Origin: Spiribacter salinus M19-40
GTDB lineage: Bacteria; Pseudomonadota; Gammaproteobacteria; Nitrococcales; Nitrococcaceae
Direction of reading: 5' to 3'
DNA length: 64,000 nucleotides
NCBI RefSeq assembly: GCF_000319575.2
Contig: NC_021291.1
Coordinates: 682,001 to 746,000 of the forward strand
Under the pieces are notes generated by a model, which made no database searches, was not told the origin of the DNA, and saw only the letters and a list, made by a program, of their open reading frames with translations. Made by a program: the position numbers and the translations under genes. Positions 25,751 to 34,558 of this stretch are shown here, piece by piece (the stretch's first letter is position 1; each line of letters opens with the position of its first letter).

Positions 25751-26821
25751 ATGACCGCTCGTATCGCTTGCCGCTGCTTCATGCTCCTCAGCCTGTTGGT
25801 GCCATTGGCCTCTGTCTCGGCTGAGGACGCCGATACGCTGTACCTGTTTAATTGGTCGCAGTACATGGACCCTTCCATTATCGAGGCGTTTGAAGCCGAG
25901 CATGAGGTTGAAGTGGTAGAGAACTACTTCAACTCGAACGGGGAGATGTTCTCAAAGCTGCAGGCGGGCGGGGTGAGTCAGTACGACGTGGTTGTGCCCT
26001 CGAACTACTACGTGCCCCGGTTGATTGAGAGCGACCTGGTTCAGCGCCTGGACAAAGCGCAGATTCCGAACCTTGATAACTTGATGGAAACGTTTATTGA
26101 CCCGGCGTATGACCCGGGCAATGACTACTCCGCTGCCTATCAATGGGGCACCACCGGGCTGGTCTATGACCGCAGCGCGCTTGGCGAGCAGCCAGCAAGC
26201 TGGTCTGTGCTGTTCGATCCCGATGTTAATCCTGACGCGCCGTTTGCGGTGCCGGAGGATGGCCAGGTCACCCTGGGCGCGGCCTGTGCGTATCTGGGCC
26301 ACGGTTATGACTGCACTGATCGTGATGCACTGGAGGAGGCAGCTCGACTGGTGCTGGATGCCAAGGCGCGGGATAACTTCGCTGGGTTTATCCAGGGCAC
26401 GCCCGTGCTCCAGCAGCTTGTACGTGGATCGGTCAGTGCCGGGATGACCTTCAATGGCGACTATTTTTATCTGAAGGAAGAGGATCCCGAGGGGTTTGCC
26501 GACATTGAGTTCGTGATCCCGGAAGAGGGGGCGGAGATCTGGGTCGACACCATGATGATTCCGGCCGATGCCCCGAATCCTGAGCTCGCCCACGCCTTCA
26601 TCAACTTCATCCTGGATGCGGAAGTGGGGGCACAGCTGTCGAACTGGAACTACTACTCGAGCCCGAATGCGGCAGCGTTACCGCTGCTGAATGAAGTGCT
26701 CCAGGCGCCGCCGATCTCACCCACTGATGAGACAATGGAGACGCTGGCGTTCACCCCAAGCCTCATGGGCGATGAGCTGCAGTTTCTCCAGCAGATCTGG
26801 CGCGAGGTCGAGTCTCGCTAG
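25751..26821 (+). CDS. potD: Spermidine/putrescine-binding periplasmic protein
   Basis: 356 aa from the ATG at 25751, with a signal peptide (residues 1-~24, ending SVSA). Family motifs are LYLFNWSQYMDPSIIEAFE (about residues 30-48), YFNSNGEMFSKLQAGGVSQYDVVVPSNYYVPRLI (about 60-93) and YQWGTTGLVYDRSAL (about 129-143). Trp and Asp residues in such segments bind the amines in E. coli PotD. It captures polyamine in the periplasm and delivers it to PotBC. Its stop is shared with the converging pilD gene in the palindrome CTAG (26818-26821). Confidence 0.92.
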   Translation: MTARIACRCFMLLSLLVPLASVSAEDADTLYLFNWSQYMDPSIIEAFEAEHEVEVVENYFNSNGEMFSKLQAGGVSQYDVVVPSNYYVPRLIESDLVQRLDKAQIPNLDNLMETFIDPAYDPGNDYSAAYQWGTTGLVYDRSALGEQPASWSVLFDPDVNPDAPFAVPEDGQVTLGAACAYLGHGYDCTDRDALEEAARLVLDAKARDNFAGFIQGTPVLQQLVRGSVSAGMTFNGDYFYLKEEDPEGFADIEFVIPEEGAEIWVDTMMIPADAPNPELAHAFINFILDAEVGAQLSNWNYYSSPNAAALPLLNEVLQAPPISPTDETMETLAFTPSLMGDELQFLQQIWREVESR

Positions 26822-27630
26822 CCGAGTACCGGCAGGACGCCGCCGGTCATCGCTGTCAGCCATCCCCCAAGAGCTAAGTAGGGCCCGAAGGGGATGGCCT
26901 GACCGGCCTCGAGGCGCCGGGTGATCAGACCAACCAGTGCTACGAGCAGGGCGGCGAGTGATGCGAGGAGGGCAGTGGTGATCAGTCCCTCGGGGCCGGT
27001 CCACGCGCCGATCATGGCAAAGAGCTTGAAATCACCGAAACCCATGCCATCGCGCCCGCGCAAGCGCCCATATCCCGCGTTGATCAGCCACAGGGCGCTA
27101 TATCCGGCCGCTGCGCTAAGGATAGCGAGTGCGGGTGAGGTCAGTGCCGCCGGTGTGAGGCTCAATAGCAGTCCCAGCCACAGGCCGGAAAGCGTCAGGC
27201 TGTCGGGCAGTAGCTGGGTTTCGAAGTCGATGACGGCAAGGGCCAGTAACCACCACGTAAAGATCAGTAGGCCAGCGGCGCTTGCCGTCACCCCAAACTG
27301 CAGCACCACGGCCACGGTGACAGCAGCGCCCAGCAACTCCGTGATCGGGTAGCGAGCGCTGATGGCAGCATGGCAGTCGCGGCAGTGCCCTTTCAGGCGC
27401 AAGTAGCTGAGGATGGGGACGTTGTCAGCGATGCGAATCGGGTGATGGCATGCAGGACAACGCGACCCGGGCCAGGCAATACCAGGCGGCCGAACGCCAG
27501 AATCTGCGGGCGGCGTGTCAGGCGCTTGTGCCCAGTCATAAGCGAGCCGGGCAGGTATCCGGGAAGCCACCACGTTGAGAAAACTGCCAACGATGGCACC
27601 AAAAAGGCATGCGCTTAGAATTAACGTCAT
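26818..27630 (-). CDS. pilD: Type IV prepilin peptidase/N-methyltransferase
   Basis: 270 aa; the start ATG (27628-27630) gives MTLILSACLFGAIVGSFLNVVASRIP. This bifunctional inner-membrane enzyme cleaves type IV pilin and pseudopilin leaders and N-methylates the new N-terminus. Two CxxC pairs are present (SRCPACHHP and GHCRDCHAA, about residues 52-80), the zinc-type motif of the full-length family. The catalytic aspartates lie in IDFETQLLPDSLTLSG (about 141-156) and GMGFGDFKLFAMIG (about 203-216). About seven membrane helices follow the cytoplasmic loop. pilB and pilC, its usual neighbours, are not adjacent. It could serve a type IV pilus and the Tad system suggested at the right edge. Confidence 0.93.
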   Translation of the reverse strand: MTLILSACLFGAIVGSFLNVVASRIPARLAYDWAQAPDTPPADSGVRPPGIAWPGSRCPACHHPIRIADNVPILSYLRLKGHCRDCHAAISARYPITELLGAAVTVAVVLQFGVTASAAGLLIFTWWLLALAVIDFETQLLPDSLTLSGLWLGLLLSLTPAALTSPALAILSAAAGYSALWLINAGYGRLRGRDGMGFGDFKLFAMIGAWTGPEGLITTALLASLAALLVALVGLITRRLEAGQAIPFGPYLALGGWLTAMTGGVLPVLG

Positions 27631-27722
27631 TGCGGGTTCTTTACTCGCGACACCGGCTCTGATTTGCAGAGCGTATCGGATCTCGAGCGAGCGTGGTGTG
27701 ATGACGTTATCAGTCGAAAGAT

Positions 27723-27797
27723 TGGCTCCCCGGGACGGATTCGAACCGCCGACCCAGTGATTAACAGTCACTCGCTCTACCGCTGAGCTACCGGGGA
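27723..27797 (-). tRNA. tRNA-Asn (anticodon GTT)
   Basis: A 75-nt cloverleaf read on the minus strand. The acceptor stem TCCCCGG pairs with CCGGGGA, then G and an encoded CCA at 27723-27725. The D-arm is GCTCAGCGGTAGAGC. The anticodon stem GTGAC/ATCAC closes the loop CTGTTAA-type with anticodon GTT. The T-arm is GGCGG-TTCGAAT-CCGTC. Closely matches the usual gammaproteobacterial tRNA-Asn. Confidence 0.96.
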
Positions 27798-27821
27798 AAT
27801 GACGCTGTCATCGAAGCGCGT

Positions 27822-27849
27822 AGTGTAGCGCCTCGGGCCGCGCCGTCAA
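27822..27849 (-). promoter_or_regulatory. Promoter of tRNA-Asn
   Basis: On the minus strand, -35 TTGACG (27849-27844) and -10 TACACT (27827-27822) are 16 bp apart. Transcription would start near 27815, about 18 nt before the mature tRNA end. The -35 lies inside the loop region of the GC-rich hairpin at 27836-27860. Confidence 0.6.
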
Positions 27850-27879
27850 CCGACGCGGCCTGCAAGCACCGCTCCTACA
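27836..27879 (-). repeat. REP-like palindromic element at the 3' end of aspC
   Basis: Read on the minus strand it starts TGTAGGAGCGG across the aspC stop codon (TAG), continues TGCTTGCAGGCCGCG, then has a GGCCGCG...CGCGGCC hairpin (27836-27860). A GTAG tetranucleotide followed by GAGCGG and a GC-rich imperfect hairpin is the form of REP elements known in Pseudomonas and relatives. Only one copy is seen in this window, so a chance match or a plain aspC terminator hairpin is also possible. Confidence 0.4.
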
Positions 27880-29065
27880 CGCGGCCAAACACGCCCTCGA
27901 GGCGGTCCATGGCCTTTTCAAGGTTCTCCATGCTCGTGGCATAGGAGATCCGCATGTGGCCAGGCAGGCCAAAGGCGGTGCCAGGCACCAACGCGACGTT
28001 CGCCTCACCAATCAGGTACTCGGCAAGCGCCGTGTCATTCTCTACCCCATCCAGTGCGGCGATGGCACCGCTGACGTTCGGATAGGCGTAGAACGTGCCA
28101 TCGCCCACAATGCAGCTCACGCCCTGCATGGCATTCAAACGCTCGACCACATAGTCGTGGCGCTCACGAAAGGCCTTGACCATGGGCCCGATGACCGACT
28201 GATCGCCATCGAGGGCAGCCACGGATGCCGCCTGCGAGATGGAGCTGGCATTGGATGTGCTCTGCGACTGGATCTTTTTCATGGCGCCGATGACTGGCGC
28301 GGGACCCGCCGCGTACCCGATACGCCAGCCCGTCATGGCATAGCCCTTGGAGACGCCATTCACCACCACCGTGCGCTCAGTGAGATCGGGACAGGCCATG
28401 ACGATGTTGGCGAAGCCCTCGTCGGTCCAGAGGATTTCCTCGTAGATGTCATCGCTGGCGATCACAACATCGGGGTACCGTCGAAGCACCTCGCCGAGGG
28501 CCTCGAACTCGGCGCGGGAGTAGGCGCTGCCCGTCGGGTTCGAGGGGCTGTTCAGCACGACGATGCGGGTGCGATCGGTGATCGCTGCATCGAGCTGATC
28601 TGGCGTGATCTTGAAGCGCTGGGACTGGTCCGCTTCCACCACCACCGGTGTGGCGCCGGCGAGCAGGGCCATATCCGGATATGACACCCAGTACGGCGCG
28701 GGGATCACCACCTCATCGCCCTCATCGAGCAGGGCCATGAACAGGTTGTAGAGACTCTGCTTGGCCCCGGAGGAGACAAGGATCTGGTTCGCCTCATAGT
28801 GCAGCCCGTTGTCCCGCTCGAACTTGGCCTGAATGGCTTTTTTCAGGGCCGGGGTGCCGTCAACGGCGGTGTAGCGGGTCTGGCCCGCACGAATCGCCTC
28901 AATGGCCGCGGCGCTGATATGCTCCGGGGTGTCGAAGTCGGGTTCGCCGGCGCCCAGGCCGATGATGTCGTGACCGGCGGCGCGCATTTCCGCGGCCCGG
29001 GCCGTGACGGCCATGGTGGGCGAGGGCTTGACGCGCTGAACGCGCTCGGCAAGTTGAATATCCAA
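27875..29065 (-). CDS. aspC: Aspartate aminotransferase (class I/II PLP aminotransferase)
   Basis: 396 aa. The start is a TTG (29065-29063) with GGAGG (29076-29072 on the minus strand) six bases upstream, giving (M)DIQLAERVQRVKPSPTMAVTARAAE; extension further upstream has no family support. The PLP Lys is in VVNGVSKGYAMTGWRIGY (about residues 227-244). Other conserved sites are LGAGEPDFDTPEHI, VLNSPSNPTGSAY (about 165-177) and the C-terminal RISYATS carboxylate-binding Arg. It interconverts aspartate and oxaloacetate with glutamate. The sequence is of the subgroup I-gamma type; prephenate aminotransferase activity, found in some members, cannot be ruled out. It is divergent from uvrB. Confidence 0.92.
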   Translation of the reverse strand: MDIQLAERVQRVKPSPTMAVTARAAEMRAAGHDIIGLGAGEPDFDTPEHISAAAIEAIRAGQTRYTAVDGTPALKKAIQAKFERDNGLHYEANQILVSSGAKQSLYNLFMALLDEGDEVVIPAPYWVSYPDMALLAGATPVVVEADQSQRFKITPDQLDAAITDRTRIVVLNSPSNPTGSAYSRAEFEALGEVLRRYPDVVIASDDIYEEILWTDEGFANIVMACPDLTERTVVVNGVSKGYAMTGWRIGYAAGPAPVIGAMKKIQSQSTSNASSISQAASVAALDGDQSVIGPMVKAFRERHDYVVERLNAMQGVSCIVGDGTFYAYPNVSGAIAALDGVENDTALAEYLIGEANVALVPGTAFGLPGHMRISYATSMENLEKAMDRLEGVFGRV

Positions 29066-29130
29066 GGATCGCCTCCATTTCTTGATCTCTGCGTAGATGA
29101 TACGCCAAACCGGAACAGGCCTGCATTGCC

Positions 29131-31164
29131 ATGACCGACGAAACACGCCATTTCAGGCTCGAAAGCGAGTTCGAACCGGCTGGAGATCAGCCGACCGCCA
29201 TTGCCTCGCTGGCTGACAGTTTGCGCGCTCGCGGCGATCATCAGACGTTGCTCGGTGTCACCGGCTCGGGCAAGACTTTCACGATGGCGAGCCTGATCGC
29301 CCAGGAGCAGCGCCCCGCCGTCATTCTGGCGCCGAACAAGACGCTGGCCGCGCAGCTGTATGGCGAGATGAAGGCGTTCTTCCCGGACAATGCCGTGGAG
29401 TATTTCGTCTCCTATTACGATTACTATCAGCCCGAGGCCTATGTGCCGTCCTCGGACACCTTCATTGAAAAAGACGCCTCGGTGAACGAGCACATCGAGC
29501 AGATGCGCCTGTCGGCCACCAAGGCCATCCTGGAGCGCCGTGACACCATCATCGTGGCCTCGGTGTCCTCGATTTACGGTCTCGGTGACCCGAGCGCTTA
29601 CCTCAAGATGGTCCTGCATCTTACCCAGGGCGAGCAGGTGGATCAGCGCCGCATCCTGCGCCGCCTCGCCCAACTCCAGTACGCCCGTAACGACCATGAC
29701 TTCTCCCGCGGCACTTACCGCGCCCGGGGCGATGTGATCGACATCTTCCCGGCGGAGTCCGAGGACGAGGCGGTGCGCGTCGAGCTCTTCGATGACGAGG
29801 TGGAGAGCCTCGCCTGGTTCGACCCGCTCACCGGCGAGGTGCTGCGGCGGGTGCCACGGCTTACGATCTACCCGAAATCCCATTACGTAACCCCGCGGGA
29901 GACGGTCCTGGAGGCCGTGGAGAAGATCAAGGTTGAGCTCAAGGAGCGGCTCGACGAGCTGCAGAAGGCCGGCCGACTCCTCGAAGCACAGCGCTTGGAG
30001 CAGCGCACCCAGTTCGATCTCGAGATGATGAAGGAGCTTGGCTACTGCAACGGCATCGAGAACTACTCGCGGTATCTGTCCGGGCGTGGCCCGGGAGAGC
30101 CGCCACCGTGCCTGTTCGACTACGTGCCTGAGGATGCCATTCTTTTTATCGACGAATCCCACGTCACCGTCAGTCAGGTGGGCGGGATGTATCGCGGTGA
30201 CCGCGCGCGAAAGGAGACCCTGGTCGAATACGGCTTTCGCCTGCCCTCAGCGCTCGACAATCGGCCGCTCAAGTTCGAGGAATTTGATGACATCGCGCCG
30301 CAGCGGATTTACGTGTCCGCCACCCCGGGGCCTTACGAACAGAAACACTCCACTGTCGTCGCTGAGCAGGTGGTGCGGCCGACCGGGCTCGTGGACCCCG
30401 CTGTCGAGGTGCGCCCGGCGGGCACGCAGGTGGATGACGTGCTCGGTGAGATCCGCGAGCGCAGCGATGCCGGCGAGCGGGTTCTGGTCACCACGCTCAC
30501 CAAGCGGATGTCGGAGGATTTGACGGAGTATCTTTCCGAGAATGGGGTGCGGGTGCGCTACCTCCACTCGGATATCGATACCGTCGAGCGCACGGAGATC
30601 ATTCGTGACCTGCGCCTGGGCGAATTTGACGTGCTGGTGGGGATTAACCTGTTGCGCGAGGGGCTCGATATCCCCGAAGTCTCACTGGTCGCGATACTGG
30701 ATGCCGACAAGGAGGGCTTCCTGCGCGCGGAGCGCTCGCTTATCCAGACCATCGGGCGTGCGGCGCGCAACGTCAATGGCCGGGCAATCCTCTATGCCGA
30801 CGTGATCACCGACTCCATGCGCCGGGCGATGGATGAAACCGAGCGGCGTCGGGAAAAGCAGGTCGCGCACAATACCGAACATGGCATCACGCCTCAGGGT
30901 ATTCGCAAGGCCATTGCCGATGTCATGGAGCGGGGCGGCGCGAGTGCGCCAGATACCGCCGAGCACTATGCCGAGGTCGCCGAGGAGGCAAAGGCCTACG
31001 CCGATCTGACCACGGCTCAAGCGGTCAAGCGGATCAAGGAACTCGAGCAGAAAATGCACCAGCATGCCCGCAACCTCGAGTTCGAGGAGGCAGGCAAGCT
31101 GCGTGATGAGATCAAGCGCCTACAGCGGCATGCCTTGGGCGAGCCCGCGCGGAATACAGCCTAG
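29131..31164 (+). CDS. uvrB: UvrABC system protein B
   Basis: 677 aa helicase-like damage-recognition subunit of nucleotide excision repair. Walker A is [12 protein letters not shown] (about residues 43-54). The beta-hairpin that probes the helix is in [36 protein letters not shown] (about 96-131). The DESH-type Walker B is FIDESHV (about 342-348), and the helicase C-terminal motif [20 protein letters not shown] follows. A C-terminal UVR domain ([32 protein letters not shown], about 634-665) binds UvrC. It stands alone, divergent from aspC. Confidence 0.98.
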   Translation: MTDETRHFRLESEFEPAGDQPTAIASLADSLRARGDHQTLLGVTGSGKTFTMASLIAQEQRPAVILAPNKTLAAQLYGEMKAFFPDNAVEYFVSYYDYYQPEAYVPSSDTFIEKDASVNEHIEQMRLSATKAILERRDTIIVASVSSIYGLGDPSAYLKMVLHLTQGEQVDQRRILRRLAQLQYARNDHDFSRGTYRARGDVIDIFPAESEDEAVRVELFDDEVESLAWFDPLTGEVLRRVPRLTIYPKSHYVTPRETVLEAVEKIKVELKERLDELQKAGRLLEAQRLEQRTQFDLEMMKELGYCNGIENYSRYLSGRGPGEPPPCLFDYVPEDAILFIDESHVTVSQVGGMYRGDRARKETLVEYGFRLPSALDNRPLKFEEFDDIAPQRIYVSATPGPYEQKHSTVVAEQVVRPTGLVDPAVEVRPAGTQVDDVLGEIRERSDAGERVLVTTLTKRMSEDLTEYLSENGVRVRYLHSDIDTVERTEIIRDLRLGEFDVLVGINLLREGLDIPEVSLVAILDADKEGFLRAERSLIQTIGRAARNVNGRAILYADVITDSMRRAMDETERRREKQVAHNTEHGITPQGIRKAIADVMERGGASAPDTAEHYAEVAEEAKAYADLTTAQAVKRIKELEQKMHQHARNLEFEEAGKLRDEIKRLQRHALGEPARNTA

Positions 31165-31179
31165 CCCCAGAGGCTAAGC

Positions 31180-32001
<822 letters not shown>

Positions 32002-32046
32002 CTATTCCCACTCCGCCAGTTTTCTATGTGTTGGAGGATTGTGTGC

Positions 32047-32358
32047 CTAAAATCGTTCGGCGCGTAGCACCTCGCAGTCGACCACGCTCACCACGCCGAT
32101 ATGGCGATCGACCACCTCGAAAGCGGCGTCCAGAAGGGTATCCAACCGATCAGGGCGGATGATGCAGGCCACGTTGACCATGCCGCGGGCGCGACCGATT
32201 TCGCCCTCCTGCGTCCATTGGCCTGATCGGCCGGAGCCACCCAGCACGGGCATCACCGTAAAGCCCGTTACGCCGGCTTTTCGCAAGGCCGCGGTCAGTC
32301 GCTCTTCCATCACGGCTTCGATAATGATTTCCACCCGTTTGGCGGTATGCGTTTGCAT
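32047..32358 (-). CDS. sbtB: PII-like signalling protein, SbtB type
   Basis: 103 aa PII-fold protein: KRVEIIIEAVMEERLTAALRKAGVTGFTVMPVLGGSGRSGQW... ARGMVNVACIIRPDRLDTLLDAAFEVVDRHIGVVSVVDCEVLRAERF. The T-loop region (GSGRSGQWTQEGEIGRARGM, about residues 41-60) lacks the uridylylated Tyr of GlnB/GlnK. It also lacks the C-terminal Cys loop found in some cyanobacterial SbtB. It begins four bases after the sbtA stop in the same operon. In cyanobacteria SbtB binds adenyl nucleotides and gates the bicarbonate permease SbtA; the same role is inferred from gene pairing. Confidence 0.83.
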   Translation of the reverse strand: MQTHTAKRVEIIIEAVMEERLTAALRKAGVTGFTVMPVLGGSGRSGQWTQEGEIGRARGMVNVACIIRPDRLDTLLDAAFEVVDRHIGVVSVVDCEVLRAERF

Positions 32359-32362
32359 GACT

Positions 32363-33343
32363 TCAACCTCCGGTCAGGGCCCGGGATATGGCCAGGTAAA
32401 TGGGGATGCCGAGTGTCAGGTTGAATGGGAAGGTGACGCCAAGGGACAGCGTCAAATAAATCGAGGGGTTGGCCTCGGGCAAGGCAACGCGCATGGCGGC
32501 GGGGACCGCGATGTAGGAGGCCGACGCCGCCAAGGTCATGAAGAGCATGACACCACCCGGGCTCAGGCCGAGGAGCAGCCCGGTGCCGGCACCGACACCG
32601 GCACCGATTATCGGCATGAGGACGCCAAATGCGAACAGCCCTGCGGTAAGCACTGAGCGTGCCTCCCGAAGGCCCCGCCCAGCAACGAGCCCCATGTCCA
32701 GAAGGAAAAGGCACAGCACTCCTTGGAAGGGTTCTTCGATAAACGGCGCGATCAGTTGCATGCCCTCATCGCCTGTCGCCCAGCCAATGAAAAATGAACC
32801 GACCAGCAACACGATTGAGCCGTTGAGGAGAATTTCCCGAATCAGCCCCTCTTCCATGTCCGCGGATGTTGTACCAAAACGGGCGATGATCCAGAGCGCT
32901 GACAGGATGGCGGGCGCTTCCATCACGGCGGCTACCGCCACCATGTAGCCCTCAGGCGAAAGCCCCGCCGAAGTGGCGACCGACGAGGCGGCCACGAACG
33001 TCACGATGGAAATGGAGCCGTAATGTCCGGCCACGGCTGCCGCGTCAGTGACCGACAAACGGGTGATGCCGCGGAGCAGAGCGAAGGCGATGACGGGCAG
33101 CGCAAACGAGAGAGCGGCGCCAGCCAGCAGTGACAGAACGAGTGTGGTGTCAACACCATGCCCGGCTACGCTGACCCCACCTTTGAACCCAATGGCCAGC
33201 AGTAAATAGATCGACAAGCCCTTGGCAACGGCTTCGGGAATCGAGAGATCGGAGCGGGCGAAGGCCGCTGCGACACCGAGCATGAAAAACAGAATGATGG
33301 GTGAAGTGAGATTGTTGGCCGCAATCGCCAGAGTGCCGTCCAT
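32363..33343 (-). CDS. sbtA: Sodium-dependent bicarbonate transporter, SbtA family
   Basis: 326 aa membrane protein with about ten hydrophobic helices in two inverted halves. Family features include NLTSPIILFFMLGVAAAFARSDLSIPEAVAKGLSIYLL at the N-terminus. The first half contains ITRLSVTDAAAVAGHYGSISIVTF, the second half GLSPGGVMLFMTLAASASYIAVPAAMRVALPEANPSIYLTLSLGVTFPFNL. The repeated Ala/Ser-Ser-x-Ser/Tyr segments form the Na+/HCO3- site in cyanobacterial SbtA. The neighbouring SbtB-like gene supports the assignment. Length matches the shorter bacterial forms rather than the ~370 aa Synechocystis protein. Likely role: bicarbonate uptake for anaplerotic carboxylation or pH balance, as no Rubisco gene is in view. 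Confidence 0.86.
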   Translation of the reverse strand: MDGTLAIAANNLTSPIILFFMLGVAAAFARSDLSIPEAVAKGLSIYLLLAIGFKGGVSVAGHGVDTTLVLSLLAGAALSFALPVIAFALLRGITRLSVTDAAAVAGHYGSISIVTFVAASSVATSAGLSPEGYMVAVAAVMEAPAILSALWIIARFGTTSADMEEGLIREILLNGSIVLLVGSFFIGWATGDEGMQLIAPFIEEPFQGVLCLFLLDMGLVAGRGLREARSVLTAGLFAFGVLMPIIGAGVGAGTGLLLGLSPGGVMLFMTLAASASYIAVPAAMRVALPEANPSIYLTLSLGVTFPFNLTLGIPIYLAISRALTGG

Positions 33344-33446
33344 TCCTGCCTCGGTACCGGTTTGTTTTATTCGACGTCATGTTACCGGGTTGCCGCCGCG
33401 GGTAAAGGCCTGCCCCCAGGCGGGTGCTCGTGTTCTGCGCTATACG

Positions 33447-33463
33447 GATCAATTTTATTGATC
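33447..33463. promoter_or_regulatory. Palindrome upstream of the proX-like gene, probable operator
   Basis: GATCAAT-TTT-ATTGATC is a perfect inverted repeat with 7-bp arms in the 189-bp spacer between sbtA and the proX-like gene. It is AT-rich in a GC-rich background and lies about 70 bp before the ATG at 33533. An operator for an unlinked regulator is likely. The rest of the spacer shows no clear promoter. Confidence 0.5.
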
Positions 33464-33532
33464 TACAGTTAAACAAAGGTGGATGCCATTCTGGACAGTC
33501 CGCCTTCTGGAAAGAGCAAAAAGGAGATGAAT

Positions 33533-34498
33533 ATGATCAAGCGTTCCCTGTACGCGCTCGCGCTGACGGGTGCCATGGTGCCCATGGCCGCGCATGCCGA
33601 ATGCGGTGAGATTTCCGTTGCGGAGATGAACTGGACATCGGGCCGAATCATTACCGGTGTGACCGAGTTTCTGCTGGAGCAGGGTTACGGTTGTGACGTT
33701 ACCGTTGTGCCATCCGCAACAACCACAGCGATCACCTCACTGGCCGAAAACAATGAGCCGGATATTGTGCCGGAGCTCTGGCCCAACGGTGCGCCGGCGT
33801 ACTACGACCTGGCTGAGGAGGGCAAGCTCGTCAAGGCCTCGGATGCGTTCAGCGAGGGCGGTACCGAGCACTGGTTGGTTCCGTCCTATCTTGTCGATGA
33901 ACATCCCGAGCTCGCGACCATCGAGGGCGTCCTGGATAACCCGGAGCTCGTTGGCGGGCGCTTCCACAACTGCCCGGACGGATGGGGTTGCCGAATCGCG
34001 AATGATTCTCTGAAAGAGGCCTTTGATCTGGAAGGTCACGGCATCGAAGTCTTTAACCATGGCTCGGGTGAGACGCTGCAGACAGCGCTTGTCTCTGCTT
34101 ATGAGGGCCGCGAACCCTATTTCGGCTATTACTGGGGGCCGACGGCGCCGTTGGGTCAATACGACATGGTCAGTGTTGATCTTGGTCCGGTCGATCGAGA
34201 CGTTCACGAATGCAATCAGGATGTCGATTGCAACGAGGTGGGCAAGACGAGCTTCCCGGCCTCGCCCGTGTTTAATGTTGTCACAACCGATCTGGCTGAG
34301 CGCGAGCCGGAAGTCTTCGAGCTCATGAAGAACGTCACCTTCAAGAATGCGGAGATGAACAGCCTGCTGGCGTGGCATTCAGACAACGACGCGAGTGCTG
34401 ATGAGGCCGTTGTCCACTATCTTCAAAACAACGAAGACGAGTGGATGAGTTGGGTAAGTGACTCGGCACGAGCCAACCTTGAGGGTATGTTCGAGTAA
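33533..34498 (+). CDS. Glycine betaine/choline-type ABC substrate-binding protein, ProX-like, unlinked to permease
   Basis: 321 aa from the ATG at 33533. GGAG (33523-33526) fits this start better than the ATG at 33527. The signal peptide MIKRSLYALALTGAMVPMAAHA precedes ECGEISVAEMNWTSGRIITGVTEFLLEQGYGCDVTVV. The OpuAC/ProX fold is indicated by NEPDIVPELWPNGAP (about residues 79-93) and AYEGREPYFGYYWGPTAPLGQYDM (about 190-213); Trp and Tyr residues in such segments usually form the aromatic cage for trimethylammonium groups. Several Cys (CGE, CDVT, HNCPDGWGCR, ECNQDVDCNE) suggest disulfides. No permease or ATPase gene is next to it. Exact ligand unknown. Confidence 0.85.
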   Translation: MIKRSLYALALTGAMVPMAAHAECGEISVAEMNWTSGRIITGVTEFLLEQGYGCDVTVVPSATTTAITSLAENNEPDIVPELWPNGAPAYYDLAEEGKLVKASDAFSEGGTEHWLVPSYLVDEHPELATIEGVLDNPELVGGRFHNCPDGWGCRIANDSLKEAFDLEGHGIEVFNHGSGETLQTALVSAYEGREPYFGYYWGPTAPLGQYDMVSVDLGPVDRDVHECNQDVDCNEVGKTSFPASPVFNVVTTDLAEREPEVFELMKNVTFKNAEMNSLLAWHSDNDASADEAVVHYLQNNEDEWMSWVSDSARANLEGMFE

Positions 34499-34518
34499 GC
34501 CGAAGACGTTAGACCAAT

Positions 34519-34548
34519 CTGCAGGCGGCGGTTTCAAGCCGCCTGCAG
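34519..34548. terminator. Bidirectional hairpin between converging proX-like gene and lldD
   Basis: CTGCAGGCGGC (34519-34529) and GCCGCCTGCAG (34538-34548) form a perfect 11-bp stem with an 8-base loop, between two converging stop codons. Neither side has a long T-run. It probably ends both transcripts. Confidence 0.6.
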
Positions 34549-34558
34549 CCTGATTGAA

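Noticed and set aside
27631-27722. Upstream extension of pilD through to 27771
   Set aside because: The extension would translate part of tRNA-Asn and lacks similarity to prepilin peptidases, which start at MTLILSACLFGAIVGSFLN.
28843-30162. Open frame of 439 codons on the minus strand
   Set aside because: It is antisense to uvrB and partly out of frame with aspC. The uvrB protein is complete and highly conserved there.
33344-33446. Possible small gene or RNA in the sbtA/proX spacer
   Set aside because: Only short out-of-context frames are present and no stable structure apart from the palindrome at 33447-33463 is seen.
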